The position numbers and the translations under genes were made by a program. Below, piece by piece: positions 11,243-24,255 of a stretch of DNA of 64,000 bases. The notes under the pieces were generated by a model that saw only the letters and a list, made by a program, of their open reading frames with translations, made no database searches and was not told the origin of the DNA. The stretch is from assembly GCA_014706295.1 (NCBI GenBank), contig JACSVZ010000008.1, positions 17,587,659 through 17,651,658 on the forward strand. The letters are read 5' to 3'. Source of the DNA: Lycocorax pyrrhopterus obiensis (lineage: Eukaryota > Chordata > Aves > Passeriformes > Paradisaeidae). The first letter of the stretch is position 1, and every line of letters begins with the position of its first letter.

Positions 11243-13166
11243 CTGAATCAGAAGCAAAGCTGCTCATTAGGGGAAGAGGAAGCAGAAAGGATGTGGAAGA
11301 GCCATGTAATATCTGTGATCGCACATGGATGTTCACTGAGGATCCCGAGACATATAAATCAAAGGAATGTGTTCCACAAAGGAGCTAAAACTAAACAACT
11401 CCGTTGCTGCACAAGCACATCCACATGCACAAAATAATTAAGCACAGACACAGCTAACCAGACAGCTGCTTTCTCACAGATGAGGCACACACACAGAGCC
11501 TGAAAAAAAGCAGTACCTGAAAGAAAAAACGGAGCAAGGAATGACAATGTTTCACCCAGACCAATAGCACTTAACTGCAAATAGCATTTAAACAGATCAG
11601 ACAGCATTTCCCAAGACACAATATGCACAGAGAGGTACAGCTACTCATGTACTACGGTCTGAAACAGAAGATAAAACAAAATTCCTAAACCAATGGCGGA
11701 ACAGTCCACCCCAGGATGAACAACTAATTTAGACAGCCTGGATTTTGCACAAGTGATTAATTCCAATGCAAGTTGCTAAGAGATAGATTCACAATGCAAA
11801 ACTACAGCACTGAATCTGAACCCCAAAACACACTCTAAATGGTTTTGCTTCTCCAACTCTTACTTAGCAAGAGTTGCTAAGGAAGCATCAGCTCTACAAA
11901 ACTCCCTGTTTTCCTCACAGCCTTTGTGCAAACAGCAAAGACATCTGATAAAGTGTTACTACCAGCTGCTGACATTTGATTTCCAGATTCAATTTACACA
12001 CAACCCTTGGGTAGCATCAAGCATTGTGAAGTCCTTCTAACCATGTGGAAGAGGTCATGAATTGAAAGCGGGATGGTGATGAGCTCAGGGAATGAATACA
12101 AGTTACTAAACATATGTGAAGTACATTCTGGCCTGCTGCCATCCCTGTCTATTACTGAAATCTCTTACTGATGTGTAGCATCTTGCCTCCTGTGACCTTG
12201 CTGATAGCTGGCAAGTGGAAATGAAGGAGTGGGTGGATTACAACAGCATCTTGTTGATGATAAGCCAGTACAGAACTAGATATGGTGGTAATGAGGGGGG
12301 AAATCAAATAATACTGGCAAGTAATAACAAAACCAGCTTTATGAAGTGCTGTTAGGGAGGAGAAAGACTAGGATAATAAAATGCTAGGTAGAGGAATTGG
12401 ACATTTGCTCCTGTACTTGATGACTCTTGCTCCTCAACCACATTTTGGAAGCGGACAGGGCAGACCTGCAGACAAGTCACCATGAAGACAGTCCAGATCT
12501 TGTTGCTCCCACCACCTGTGCACATGATTAACCCTCTGTAGCTGGAATAAGGACACCCATCATTTTTGGACCTCACACTATGGACATCACACAGGCCTAC
12601 CACTAACAGCGCTCAGATCCCCTTTGACCAAAGCATCCAGGAAGCCCTTAACAAATAGAAAAGTGTGGTGGGATACAAACTGAGAGGCAAAAAAATTTCT
12701 AAAGCTATATTGATCTGATCTCAGAAGCAATTTTCAAGCAGTCTGTTCTCCTCCTGACTCCCACCCTCTGACCAAACCAGCAGTGTTGTCAGGACAACAC
12801 ATTGCTCATTAAAAGCTAAGACATGTTCAGCTTGACCTTTATGATGCGTAGCTGAGTCTCTCATAGTATTCCCAGTTTGGGCACTGATAAGAGAAAAATA
12901 CCATCTCAGAACCCCAAACCTGAAATAAATTTTAAGAGAATTTATTTGACTCCAAAGGAAAATATTTTGCTTAGTAGCCTTGTTAAGTGCATCAGAGGGG
13001 TGCAGGACATCAGAGAGAAGGCTGCATGCTTCAAATCACACATACTGTATTAGCAAAGTGACAGGGTAAAAGAAGAGGCAGAAACAACACAAAGGCAGGC
13101 GAAAGCAGAACAGTCACCACCGCACATGGGAGGGTTCAAAGGTAGGTGGTTCTCTGGTAAACCAAC
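11243..13166 (-). other. MARCHF8: MARCHF8 intron between the 846-nt exon and the RING-CH exon
   Basis: This 1.9 kb phase-2 intron has donor TGCAG|GTTGGT at 13167/13166 and acceptor GATTCAG ending at 11243. If the 846-nt exon is skipped, the intron would instead run from 14318 to 11243, about 3.1 kb. No gene, RNA or recognised repeat was seen in it. Confidence 0.75.
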
Positions 13167-14012
13167 CTGCAGGTGTCCCCCGATGTGGACACAGGGGAGA
13201 GAGGGGGTAACTTTTCTGAGAGGGGGGAAGGGCAGTCAAGGTCACTGTCCTTCTCAACTGAACAGAGTGGTGCCCGCTGCTCTTTTGTTTTGAGTTTCAC
13301 TGAGGTGCTGTCCTCAAAGACGTCATCGTCTCCCATATCATCAGAGCAGAAGTCCGTGCTTTCCACCAGCATGCTGGAGGATTTGTCAGCTTGGAAGTGA
13401 CTGGAATAGCTCTCCAGTTCATGAAATTTATGCAGGCTGCTGATGCTGGAGGTGTGGGAGAAGGAAAAAAGGTAACGCAACAGTTTTTTGCTCCTTGAGG
13501 TGTCATGGTCCACCTTGTCCTCCAGCAGGGGGATATGCACAGCGCTGTGGTTCTCTGCTCCTCCCGATGCACTCGAGTAGTTGGAAAGGGAAGGGATATA
13601 GGAGTGTTTAGAATTGCTAAAAGAAAGAGGCCTGAGATTCAGCGGTTTCCTCTCTTTAAGATGAAATTTGTTAATCCTTAAACACTGCTCTTGGTTCGGG
13701 GTCAGTTTGCCTTCTGATCGTGTTCGCTCCACATAATCAAAGCACTCGCTGGTGCTCTGCGCCTTCTGATCCACGTCATTGAGGGACTTGGAGAATTTCA
13801 GAGTGTGGGTGGGCTTTACATTCTTAGCAGACCTGAGTGCCTGGCCCCGATCCTGCCCACGGGAGTTTCTCTTTGCTGCATGTAACGTGTCCTGACAGAT
13901 TACTGTCACAGTGACCCCTTGTGTCAGAGGGCTCTGGCAGTGCGGATTTTTCAAGACAACAGCAGACTGCACTGGACTGTGATGACAACACTCAGAAAAC
14001 ACTGCACTGGAA
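13167..14012 (-). CDS. MARCHF8: MARCHF8 long-isoform cassette exon (282 residues, disordered insert)
   Basis: This open exon of 846 nt (282 codons) is in frame with both neighbours. It starts in phase 2 after acceptor TTCTGCATGCAG (AG 14014-14013) and ends TGC AG before donor GTTGGT. It begins SSSAVFSECCHHSPVQ and inserts between the N-terminal tail and the RING-CH finger. The insert is rich in Ser, basic patches and Ser-Pro sites. It has a basic stretch SRSKKLLR, a marked acidic cluster DDMGDDDVFED and a proline-serine end PSPLSEKLPPLSPVSTSGDTC. No known fold or membrane segment is visible, so it is likely disordered. From memory, human MARCHF8 has annotated forms near 291 and 573 residues, a difference of exactly 282; this should be verified. 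An 846-nt frame without stops, with matching phases and splice sites, makes coding use very likely. How often it is included cannot be seen. Confidence 0.88.
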
Positions 14013-14318
14013 CTGCATGCAGAACAGTGGAATAAAAGCACAGAAAGTAAAAAAACTATTAAAAAAGAGAACACGTATAATTAAAAGTGAAGAAATGAGA
14101 ATTACAGCTAGTGTGGGAATGGCAAACATAGCGGGGCCAAACAGTCAGTAGGATTTAACAAAGCAGTGTTAGACAGCAGTCGAGTCAAACAAATGGGATG
14201 CTTCATGTGGGAACCCCACATCGCTTAGTTCCCCATAAACATGCTTTTTCAGTTTTGTTTTTCCTTAATTTGAACCTTGCCTGAGCCTCACTGTAGCTAG
14301 GCAAATGGCACACTTTAC
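14013..14318 (-). other. MARCHF8: MARCHF8 short intron before the cassette exon
   Basis: This 306-bp phase-2 intron has donor TGCAG|GTAAAG at 14319/14318 and a long T-rich tract before the acceptor TGCATGCAG. Its small size next to multi-kilobase introns means inclusion of the cassette is physically easy. Nothing else was seen in it. Confidence 0.8.
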
Positions 14319-14398
14319 CTGCAGATGTCCTGGTTGGATGGTGTAACAGAAGTCCGAGAGAAGCTATGAGGGGCAGAGACAGAGGTTGGACTTCCAGC
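14319..14398 (-). CDS. MARCHF8: MARCHF8 exon: serine/threonine-rich linker ending in first RING cysteine
   Basis: This 80-nt exon encodes 26 residues plus two bases. It begins AGSPTSVSAPHSFSRTSV and ends TPSNQDIC followed by AG of the next arginine codon. The acceptor is a T-rich tract ending TTTCACTGCAG (AG 14400-14399), phase 0; the donor is GTAAAG. The final cysteine is the first zinc ligand of the RING-CH finger in the short isoform (C of CRIC). The linker is low-complexity and cytosolic, and is a few residues shorter than the mammalian version I remember, consistent with a bird orthologue. It splices either to 14012 or directly to 11242 with the frame kept. Confidence 0.95.
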
Positions 14399-17300
14399 CT
14401 GCAGTGAAATTAAAACAAACAAACAAAACCCTCAAGTCAGGAGTCAGTATGTACAGCAATCACCTTCAGGGTGAAACACAGCATATGGAGTCAGATATCA
14501 CTCTACAGCAGATACTTAAGGGCTAGTTGTAAGAAAGTGACTTTACTGTTAAATGCGAGAAAGGTCACATAGCCTCATCCCTGGAGAAGCAGTGAACAGA
14601 ACAGAAATGTTTTATCCCAAGGTCAAATGCAGACATCTCTGGAGTGGAACCTGCCAGCTGTCAAACATTGCACAGAACAAGAGCTTAGGAAATGAGCAAT
14701 GTTACAGTAATTACAATAATTAGATGGCAGTGTGTGTATAAACTAGTTGGAATTTAGCTACCATGTAATAGCTAATCCTTCCTCTTGCAATGATGGCAAG
14801 AGCTTAGAGGCTTGCGGTTTTCTTCACAAAACAGAACTGTCAGTAATTCAGTAACTCAAACACAACCTGAGGATTTATATTCCTTACTAGCATATGCACA
14901 TGAGCACCATCTGCCAACCCAGACCATTCCCTGAAGTAGTTTCTGTACTTCGGGAGGCCTTTCATCCTGCTCTTAGTTGAACAGGATCTTCCATCTATCT
15001 GGAGAAGCGGTGTGGCAGCAGTTACATTCATAAGTGGCAACAAGAGCACAGTGAGAAATAAAATAACTGAAGAATTAAGAATTAGCTGAACTAACTCAAA
15101 AACATAAAGCGAAGCTCTTGGCATATTTAACACTTAATAGTGTTAGCCTCTAAAATCCATGAACTAAGAATGAGCCTTGTCTCAGAGCTGTGACTCCATT
15201 GGCTGTTATTAAAGACCTTTTCTGCTGCTGTATTCTGCACATCACTTCGACAAACTTCTCAACTCTTCCTGGTGGTTTTGGCGAGGAGGAGACCTGCATC
15301 AATAACCTCATAATAGAGAATCTTTAAACCTGGGTCTCCCATGTTCCACAGCTGCTGGACAGGCTGCACTGCTCACCCACTGCTGCAAAACACTGCTTGC
15401 ATTTCAAAATTCAAACAAAAGTTCACGTCTCTTTTGATATGCACAGCAAAGCCTGAAACCCAGGAAGGAACAATGCAATCAGCAGAACAACAGAAGTGTC
15501 ATCTACATACTGGGCTGCACAGAAACCAGCACAGCCAGCAGAGACCTGGGTCAGGCAACGGCAGACAGCCAGACCAGGGAGACCTCAAGTGACAAAAGGT
15601 GTGCTGCCACAGAAGCATGCTGTGCCCAGCCCCGTGCTTCAGCTTCAGACACCAGAGCTGCTCAGTCATCACTGCTTTGGCCATGCTGCAACATACACTG
15701 TACCTGTGTTGGGACTCTTCAATTCTATACTCAATTCATTAAAAGCCCCTATTGTGTATTTAAACAAGGCTGCCACAGGCTTTTGTACTGTCATAAGAAA
15801 ACCAAGGTTCCTTGTCACACATTATACTCTTATTTCTTTGTGAGAGAAGATACATACACATGCTACTTTATAAATCCAGATAAAACAATCACCTTCCTTG
15901 TCACAGAACTCATCTTTTAAGGTTTCATTTCTCTAGCCAACAGCACTATAACCAGCAATGTATTTGCCCTCACATTGGGACGCCTCAGGTGCAGAGAGAC
16001 TGAAAAAACAGGTATCCATTTACAGCTGGGTCTGCAGGAATCAAAGGCAAGACTCAGCCAAGACTCAGACACACACCTCTTAACCCTTAGTAAGACACTG
16101 TAACTTATTTCCCATCTTATCCAGCTGGGTGCATGTATAGAATAAAACCCAGCAGAATAACCTTGGGCCAGAAAGCAAACTGAGCTATGTTATGACTGTG
16201 ACAAAACAAATTAAAGACTAAGATCAATTACTGGCTTTATCCCGCAAACTACAGTTCTTTACATTTTACACCACTTGCACGTGCTAATGATACAGGATTC
16301 TGATCATGCAGTGATGTGAATACAGTATTTGTTGGAAATTTGTTCTCTCTTTTATGCTTAACCTCTCCTAAAAGCAGGCACACCTGGCTTCAAATTCTAT
16401 CTTTTAAAAAGGGTTTGTGCAGTAACTGCTTTTTTTTTAACTGAAAGTCTGACAATTTAATGAAAGACCTGACACTAATCTTCTGATAAACTGTTTCACT
16501 CTGCAAATGAAAATTAATAAAACTCAAATAATGAATTAAAAGACATACTGAGCGATCTTCTAAAAACAAAATGTTAAACCAGTAAAACAGTATGCTGCAT
16601 TCTGCCATGGAGACAGAGCTAAATATTGTTGGAAGTGAAGTCACAAATCAATTAATAAATCTGTCTCAGGTTTTACGTTATGAGCAAATCACAGAAGGTA
16701 ACCTGCTAAGAATGAATCCAATCTCTCAGCTGCTTCAGTCTAGCAATGAACTTTTCAAAAAAAGGACAGCAGAATATATGATGTGAGAGTCTAATAGCGG
16801 ATGACTAGAATCAATGATCCAAAATTTCCCTTCCAAAACCACGTTACTGGTTTCTTGATCCAGTTGTCTGGTACCAAGAGTGTTAAAAGTCTTGCCACTT
16901 GGAAAATCAAAAGTCTGGGATGAAAAAGAAATTTGTGGAATTTCATTTGCATTTCAAGCTTAGTATTCTGTTTCTAGATGCCAGCACTGTTCGGGGTGGC
17001 TTGCAGAAACTCAACATCTGATGCACATTTCCTTTCCCCCCTTTCTGTTTCAGAACAAAAGGTACTTTTTGCCATTTTCATACATAATGAAAATGCAACC
17101 AAAATATGAACAGAAGTTAACACACTTGGACAGGCACCACGAAAAGGAACAACAAAACACTGGAGGAAGTTATGCCTCACCCTTGGTTCAAGCTAATGCA
17201 AGCTGTGGCTACCACCAAAAGCCATGGTTTGATGAGCCTCCAGTAAGAGTCTGTCCTCCTTTCATCCCATGCTTTTTGTTCACGAAACTATTTACAGAGC

Positions 17301-20300
17301 TGCACTGCAACTCGGAGTAGGATAGTGAGGTGAGGTAAAACTAACCATTGCTTTAATGCCAGTCACTTCCCTAGGAACACCCATCAGTGAGGGCAATGAG
17401 TCTCTCACAGTGAAGCACAACTGCCTGACGAGAGCACAGTAAAATGCAAGCTGCTGCCAAAAGCCTAAGTACCAAGTTCTGCCAGATCATGATGTAGGGC
17501 TACATATAGCTGCTGCTGGCCAGTTCTCCCAGCTCACCTGGGTCTACTGACTCAGACACAGCAGCTTTCAGGCAGAGAGGTGCCACGGAAAAGAAGAAAT
17601 ACAGGCAGCCTCGGGACAGAACAGGGCAAAGAAGAGGCGGTGATGGATGAATGGAGCGGGCAGATCCAGCTATCTTGGTGCTCTGATGCTGCTCCCACGC
17701 AGGGCTCAGCTCTGAAGAGGATGGGAAAATACGCAGTCAGAGCCTTCTCCACTCTGTAACTTCCGGCACATACCACCCTTACTGCCCCAGCAGCAGCCTC
17801 CCAAGCAGCAGCACCTTTGGCCAAACTGGCTATTTATGATGACAATAGCAGCAGTAGGTTTTAGAGCACCCCTCATAGGAGGTTTCTGCCATGCTCATAT
17901 GTGACATGTAGCCCAAGCCTTGACAGCCTGAATTTGACCCTTCTAACCCCATAATCACTTGCTGAAACTCTGTGGACTGTCATGCCCTTTGCATGGAGGA
18001 ATATCTGAGCCTTGGAGCCATGTGCCTGTGAGTTACTCTGTACTGCCCGACTGGTTGCCTAAAATAGCTCAGTACTAAAGGTCAATAGTTAGTTAACTGT
18101 GTATATTGACATTCCCATCTAATGCAATTCACTGAGGTCACAGCACGGCCTTCTGCACTGGTGTTCAGACAATCACAGCAATTCTGAAGATAACGATTCC
18201 TGGAAGCCTACAGTTCTCTGAAGGGTTGCCAGCAGGAACACATACATTTTTTTATATGCATATGTACACATATTATATATGTTCTTATTCTGCCTCCACA
18301 TAGTTATCTACTGGTGACAGAACTCAGCCTTTTCTGATTACATACTTTTGATTACGTGTTGCACACCAAAAATGAAAAAACCCCACCCTGCCTAAGAAAA
18401 TAAAGGCATCTTTGAAGTGAGCCACAGTGAACATGCCAATGGCTTGGGTATATTCCAAGATAAGCTGCTTATTGGAGATGACACTTCTGAGTATAGTTGC
18501 TGTTGTCCCACTCTGGGCTGCACTTCCGTACTAGCAATTACATCTCATTTTAAAGAACAGGGCCTGTCACATTCTAAAAACTTTATTAGATTATTCACTG
18601 CAGGTAAAAAATTAGAAACAACTCCAGTAGAATTCTTCAACTGACTGGAAGTCTAAAGGAAGCAAAGGGTTTTTCCTCCATATCTGCAAACTTTGTCATT
18701 TCTAGGTGCCACATGAATAGGAACAATACTGTGACCCTACTACTTGTGCTACAAAAACATTTAGAAGTCTCAGCTAAGGATCTGGAACTAACATACTAAG
18801 AACTAGGCACATTTAATAATAGAGCACACCTCTCCTTTGGGCAGACAAAGAGTTAGAGAAAAGAAGCTAAATTTTAAGTCTTTTATCAGATGGAATTTCA
18901 GAACAAGGAGCTTCAGGAAAATACAAATTTATCAATAGAGCAAGGAGCGAAACACTCCACAACCCAAATTTCAGCTTGGCATTTTGATTACGGGCTTGCC
19001 TTTATTTTATGCTCTCTTGAGTACTTTCAGCAAGTAGTGTATTCCATGTACATGTTGGCTGATGGCTCTTGCTAAAGTGCGCTGCAGTTGTATGGTCTCT
19101 GAAGTTCATCTGTGGAGCAGATGTGGTTGTGTCACTGCACACGTGCCAAAGGAGGCCTACAGCGGTGCCAGCACGCCAAGGCAGCAGTGCAATGAGACCA
19201 AACTGTACTAACCTGACACCTGAGATAGGCAGAACAGGCCACCTGTGGACAGACTGGGCAAAGTGACGGGCAGACAGCCCTGCTGACAGGCTGTTTTTGA
19301 AAGCTTTTATACCAACGTGGCAGATCAACCATCAGCAACTTCTGACCTTCTCCAGTAAGTTCCCCCTACCAGATTCATGACATATTGACTTCCAGTGCAT
19401 ATTAAAATCAAGTGTCTTTAGAGTGGGATAAGATAAATTATTAAAATGGAGAGTGGTTAAAAAATTGGAGGGGAGATACGGGAAAGAGGCACCTGAAAAT
19501 TTCAGGATGATCAACTACACCATGTAATTTTGGCAACAATTTGACAGGAACCAGCAGTCAGCTGCTGGAAGAACTTTCTTCCATACTTTATGTAATGTAT
19601 ATGACTATAATTAAAATGATGTCTAGCAACTAGAAGCAAAGCTGAAGTCAGCTTTCCCTTATTATTTCTAAAGAAATCTAAAGGAGGATTCTGTCGGGAA
19701 CTTTCTCTAGATTCCAGGGCTGAAGATACTAGAGAAAGGAGGCTACCTATCCCTTCAAAACCTCCTCAAGAATAATACAATCTGCCTATAGCACAGGAGT
19801 AATGTTGACTAAACCCAGTAACAATTGCACAGGTTCTGCAGAGAGAAGAAGAATAAAAAAATAAATATGGCTCTTTGTCTTTAAAAATCTTCCTCAAAAT
19901 ACCTTGACTGGACTGAGGGAACAAAAGAGGAAAGTAAATCCCTGCAGGTTCCTCCTTAATGGGGTACCCTCTTATCTATACGAAGCAAGACTCCAGCCCC
20001 AGGAGAGGGAATTTATCACAGCACAGGGAGACTATCACATTCCTTACAAACATGACTGCACTGTGCCCCAGCATGAGATTACTTCTCTTGTACTTGGGGA
20101 AAGAGTATACTTTCATCTTCACACTACACAATTTTTCCTGTCTTTTCCTTTCCCCAGTAACTCAGTAGAAGGTTGTTTTTAAGCAGCTTGTGTTTCCCTA
20201 GCCCCAGGCTCAAGTACCTGAAGAGAACACCTCCAGGAAACAGTTCTTTTCAGTAAGCCTTGGTCATCTGATAGACTACAAGATCGCTAAGCTCGGCAAC

Positions 20301-23300
20301 TGAAAAACCTGGACGGCTTTTCTACAGACAAATGCTCACTGAGTCCATTAAAGCTCCAGGCAACAGTGGACGTGTGTATTCATATGCTTTTCTAAATCTG
20401 TTCCAAGCTGATGAACAGCCTAAATGGATTTTAAATTTCATAGCAAGCTTAGGCTACCACTTTGTGTCTGCACTAGCTGCTATTCATCCTAAGAATAATC
20501 TAATACTTTGCAGTGTGCTTCTGCTCAAAAGATAAAACTATACAGGCCTTCAGAAGAGACAAAGCATTTACATTTTTTAAGGAGTTCACTTTTGATTCCT
20601 TTACTGTGATCTCAGTATTAGCATTTTCAAAGTGTATCCCTTGGAGGGCCATGAAAATAAGACTACAAAGTGCTTCCCCTTTACATTAGAATCAGCCCTC
20701 CAAAGCAATCAGATGACAAGAACACCACACAGATGACCTGAAGGTATTTCCAGACATCACATCATCAGTTTCAGGATATATCAGACACTTTAAAGGTAAA
20801 CAACACCACTAATTTGAGAATAACTGTTATTAACTGAATAACTGACCAGCTTTGTAAGTGACCTCATTTCATCTGCTTGTAAGCACAATTCCTTCATCTA
20901 TAAACTGAGGGCATGAATTACCATTACTATGAAAATCCCTCTTTTAGCTGCTCCCAGTGACTAGCTGTGTTGTAGGGTCACTTTCTTCTATATTTAGAGG
21001 ACGAAGCTTCTACAAAGCTTAATTACTTCTACGTGGGGCTTGTATGATGAAGGCAATTCGCAGCAATCAGTGGCTGCTTGGAAAAAATGCTGGCTTAGGG
21101 TAAACAGCCAAGATGTGGATCTGGGCTGTATTCCCGTGTGCCAACTGGGGTCGTTTCAATCAGCATCAGTGCTGTTTCAGTGTCTGAACAGGGCAAGTTG
21201 GGGAAATCGGGCTGTGTTCAAGTCCCATGACTAAATCAATTAAATCTGCCCTCAATGGTATTTTTTTTCATTTCAAAACAAACATAAAAGATTTCAGAAA
21301 TTCAAATGTTTCACGTGTAGCAGATTTCAAAGGAGTGTTTGAAATATATACAGCAAAAAAGCAAAGAAGGGCCTGGAGGAACGCCACATCTCCCAGTGTG
21401 CAACATACTGCACACAGCCTAATGGCACCATATGAAGATCCTCCTACATCTTATTCCTTGCTCCTTTTTCTGCTGTTTCTGGCCTCCATCCCTAGCCAAG
21501 TAGTCAGGTGATTGCTTTTTCTTGGCTTAGCCACATGTACTAGCATCTCTTTTGCCCCTCTTAGCATCTGCCTCTTGGAGAACTGTCTTTTTGCCCCTTT
21601 ATCCCAAGGGACAGCTCCACCTGGCCTCGACACTGGGGGTCCATATTCAGAGAGGTCCTGCTACTTCTACCAGCTGATTTCATTTTCAGTAGCACCATCT
21701 GGCTGCCTCCCTCCTTTATCACTTTTAGCCCTTGGGCATTGCTTGCCTTGGTCACAGTAAGTAACACAGCATCCTCTCTTGGCTGAAGGCTGAGTTCTGA
21801 CTCAATCCTTTTCCACTCAAATTGCATTGTGCAACTGAGAGCAGTGGAAAGATACACAGTAATAATCACAGCAGGTTCGTAATGACATGTCAGCACTAGT
21901 AAGGCTTTGAATCAAGTGGCAGTGCCAAGAATTTGTAGCAGATTTGCTATGTTGCTGTGCTGTAAGCTAGATTTGGGTGGAAAAACAATGGCTGAAAGAG
22001 TCAGTTGCAGAAAGCATGACCATGATTTCTGTACACCACCCCCCCCCCACACACACATCTGGAAATGCAGCATGTAATTGATTTAACCCAATTTTAGTTA
22101 AACAGCTCCTCTTAAAATGGTGTAGGATCAACAAGTTCTGTGGATTTCAGGAAGGGCTATACAGGCAGCCAAGCATTTCCATACTTACTCCTTTACATGT
22201 ATCCAATCTGCCTTATTGGCCAGATTGCTATGGTATTCTGAACAATAAAAAAAAAAGGGCACTTTCCTATTAAAACTCACAACTAAAGAAAAATTTCCCA
22301 TGTACTTAAGCTTCCATGCAGCATTCCACTACCACAGTCTTTCCTGATTTGTTACTTGAAATTGCTTGCAACAGCCAAAATACCTGTTGACCACAAAATA
22401 ATTGCTGCAGCTCAGCACTGAACTTCCTGGAAGCACAAGGCAGCATTCAGACATGCAGGCAAATCAGGTGCTGATTTCACTGATGGGACTTCCACCCTCT
22501 GCCCTTGTTCGAACTTATCTCCAGAATGGAGAAGGTGCACAGAATGGATCAGATAGAGGTGACACAGGAGCAGTAAGAACATCAACACCTCTGGGAAGCT
22601 CCTATTGCAACCAAAAAGTCTCCCCCATAAAACTGACACAGCTGACTTTTGATCCCCTCGAGAACTTTAGCTTTTGCAACACACAGCAGTCATGTTGAAC
22701 GTTTCAGTGTTTCAAGATGAATGTAAATATTGATGTCTCACTTGCCAGCACTCCCAGGGAGAGCTCTGTCAGAGTGCAAGGTCCTTCCCACTGCACTGCC
22801 ACACTACCAGCTCTTGATGAATTAAGAATGAACTGTGCAGATTCGTGTGGGTACCAAAGTGCTGCTGCCAAAAGGCTTGTGCTGATTTGAGACATTCTGG
22901 GAAAAGTACAATGACACTTAATGGCAAAACTACTATCTCTGCTGAACAAAACCTGAAAACCCAATTAAGGATCCCTAAGAAGATATGAACCAGGGTAAAA
23001 AGGAACAAGTATAGTCCCATTTTAGAAAAACCCACATGAGAATTTATATTCACACAGTTTTTATTTCAAAACCCTTTATATGAATGCACATTTTCTGATG
23101 CCAAAGGCAAAACAATCTCGTATCAATCCATGATAACACCTTCAGCTTGGTCAATACCTTGTGCACTGGGCAGCTGCCCTGCTCATTGTTTAGGACACCC
23201 AGTAAACCTGTCTTTCGGCTCCAAAGTGAAAGTTGTCTGTGCCCATATAAACCATATATTATGTGCAGACACTGTCTCCTCTGCTGGAGATAGTCATGAA

Positions 23301-24204
23301 CAGTTCCCTAGATCCAGAAGTATCCACAATAGAAAAAAGGGACTTGAACTTGTCACAGTCATAATGACTCAGTCTTTCATTAAAAGTAACTATGAGCAGC
23401 CACTTAAACTGTGGCAATAAAGAGTTGAAGCTTATGCACCCCATGAAAAGTACTGGCAACCAGCACAGCCTTGCTTGCATGAAGGCTTTAAGCAATTGTA
23501 CTTGTGTAAGCAAAAAGTTGTCAGGCTTACAGCTAATTAAAAATCTTATTTGCAATGCAGAAGTAGGGTATGTATTGCAATAATTGTCTTGGACAGAAGA
23601 TACCTTTTTCCTAATGGCAAAACAAAGCAATTATGCTTTTGATGTGCCCATCGGCTGGCTATGCTGAAGAGTGACTAGAATGGGTGGAGCATCTTCTCTT
23701 ACATGACCAGGGTCTGTAAAATCAAACATTTAAAAATACTTACATAGTCATGTCCTGGTAACAAGTTCATGGCACTAAAAATAATTCAGTGTTGAAGTAA
23801 CAATAGAATAACACTTAACCACATATCCTATACATATTATGGGATGCATGGCTATACATATCTTACACAGCTTTATCTTACAAAACATACTTGAGGGATG
23901 TTTTTGGAGCCAGTTTCCCTCCCAGATAAGATCTCAGGCATCTGTCATCTATCTTGCTCCTATCAAGCTAAGGAGGCTGACAGTGTGAAAGAGAAAACCT
24001 ACTGTAGCTTCCATTTCATTTGACCTGTAAAGAGAGTCTGCAAAACACCAGAGTTCTAATGTTTCAGGAGTGACTATCAATGACAGACAGGCATAAAAAG
24101 CATTTTATACTGGTCACATCATCACATGTATCACCCCAATTTTGAAATGAATGAAATCCCAGTATCCCCAAGTTTATCAAAGAGAGTTATATCAAGCAAC
24201 ATAC
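14399..24204 (-). other. MARCHF8: MARCHF8 intron, 9.8 kb
   Basis: This phase-0 intron runs from donor AAG|GTATGT at 24205/24204 to the acceptor ending at 14399. It includes an AAAC run just inside its 3' end (14413-14430), which becomes the pyrimidine-rich tract on the transcribed strand, and a C-run near 22037-22056. I saw no additional exon, RNA gene or clear mobile element. All open frames in it are short and without family resemblance. Confidence 0.75.
22037..22056. repeat. Poly-C / CA simple repeat
   Basis: An uninterrupted run of about 11 C residues is followed by a short CA repeat. Its length is likely variable and prone to sequencing error. It is intronic. Confidence 0.8.
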
Positions 24205-24255
24205 CTTTGAGATGTTACTAGAGCGGCTCACAGAATGCCCCAAAGCCTTCTCATT
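24205..24255 (-). CDS. MARCHF8: MARCHF8 51-nt N-terminal tail exon
   Basis: This very short exon of exactly 17 codons encodes NEKALGHSVSRSSNISK. The acceptor is a good tract, CTTGCTCTTTCAG (AG 24257-24256), and the donor AAG|GTATGT (24205/24204). Both ends are phase 0. It corresponds to the mammalian MARCH8 segment NEKTLGHFMSHSSNISK and joins directly to AGSPTS of the next exon. The segment is cytosolic and serine-rich, with no domain. Because length and phases are multiples of three, skipping it would keep the frame. It is the most upstream MARCHF8 exon that I could find; the exon carrying the start codon is not visible. Confidence 0.93.

Noticed and set aside
14013..14074. Extension of the 846-nt exon upstream, giving a hydrophobic start like a signal peptide (FSFLIVFLLSVLLF)
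   Set aside because: The stretch is the T-rich tract and acceptor of the intron, which always translates into F, L, S and V. The open frame begins at GTG, not ATG, and the acceptor at 14014-14013 matches the phase of the upstream exon.
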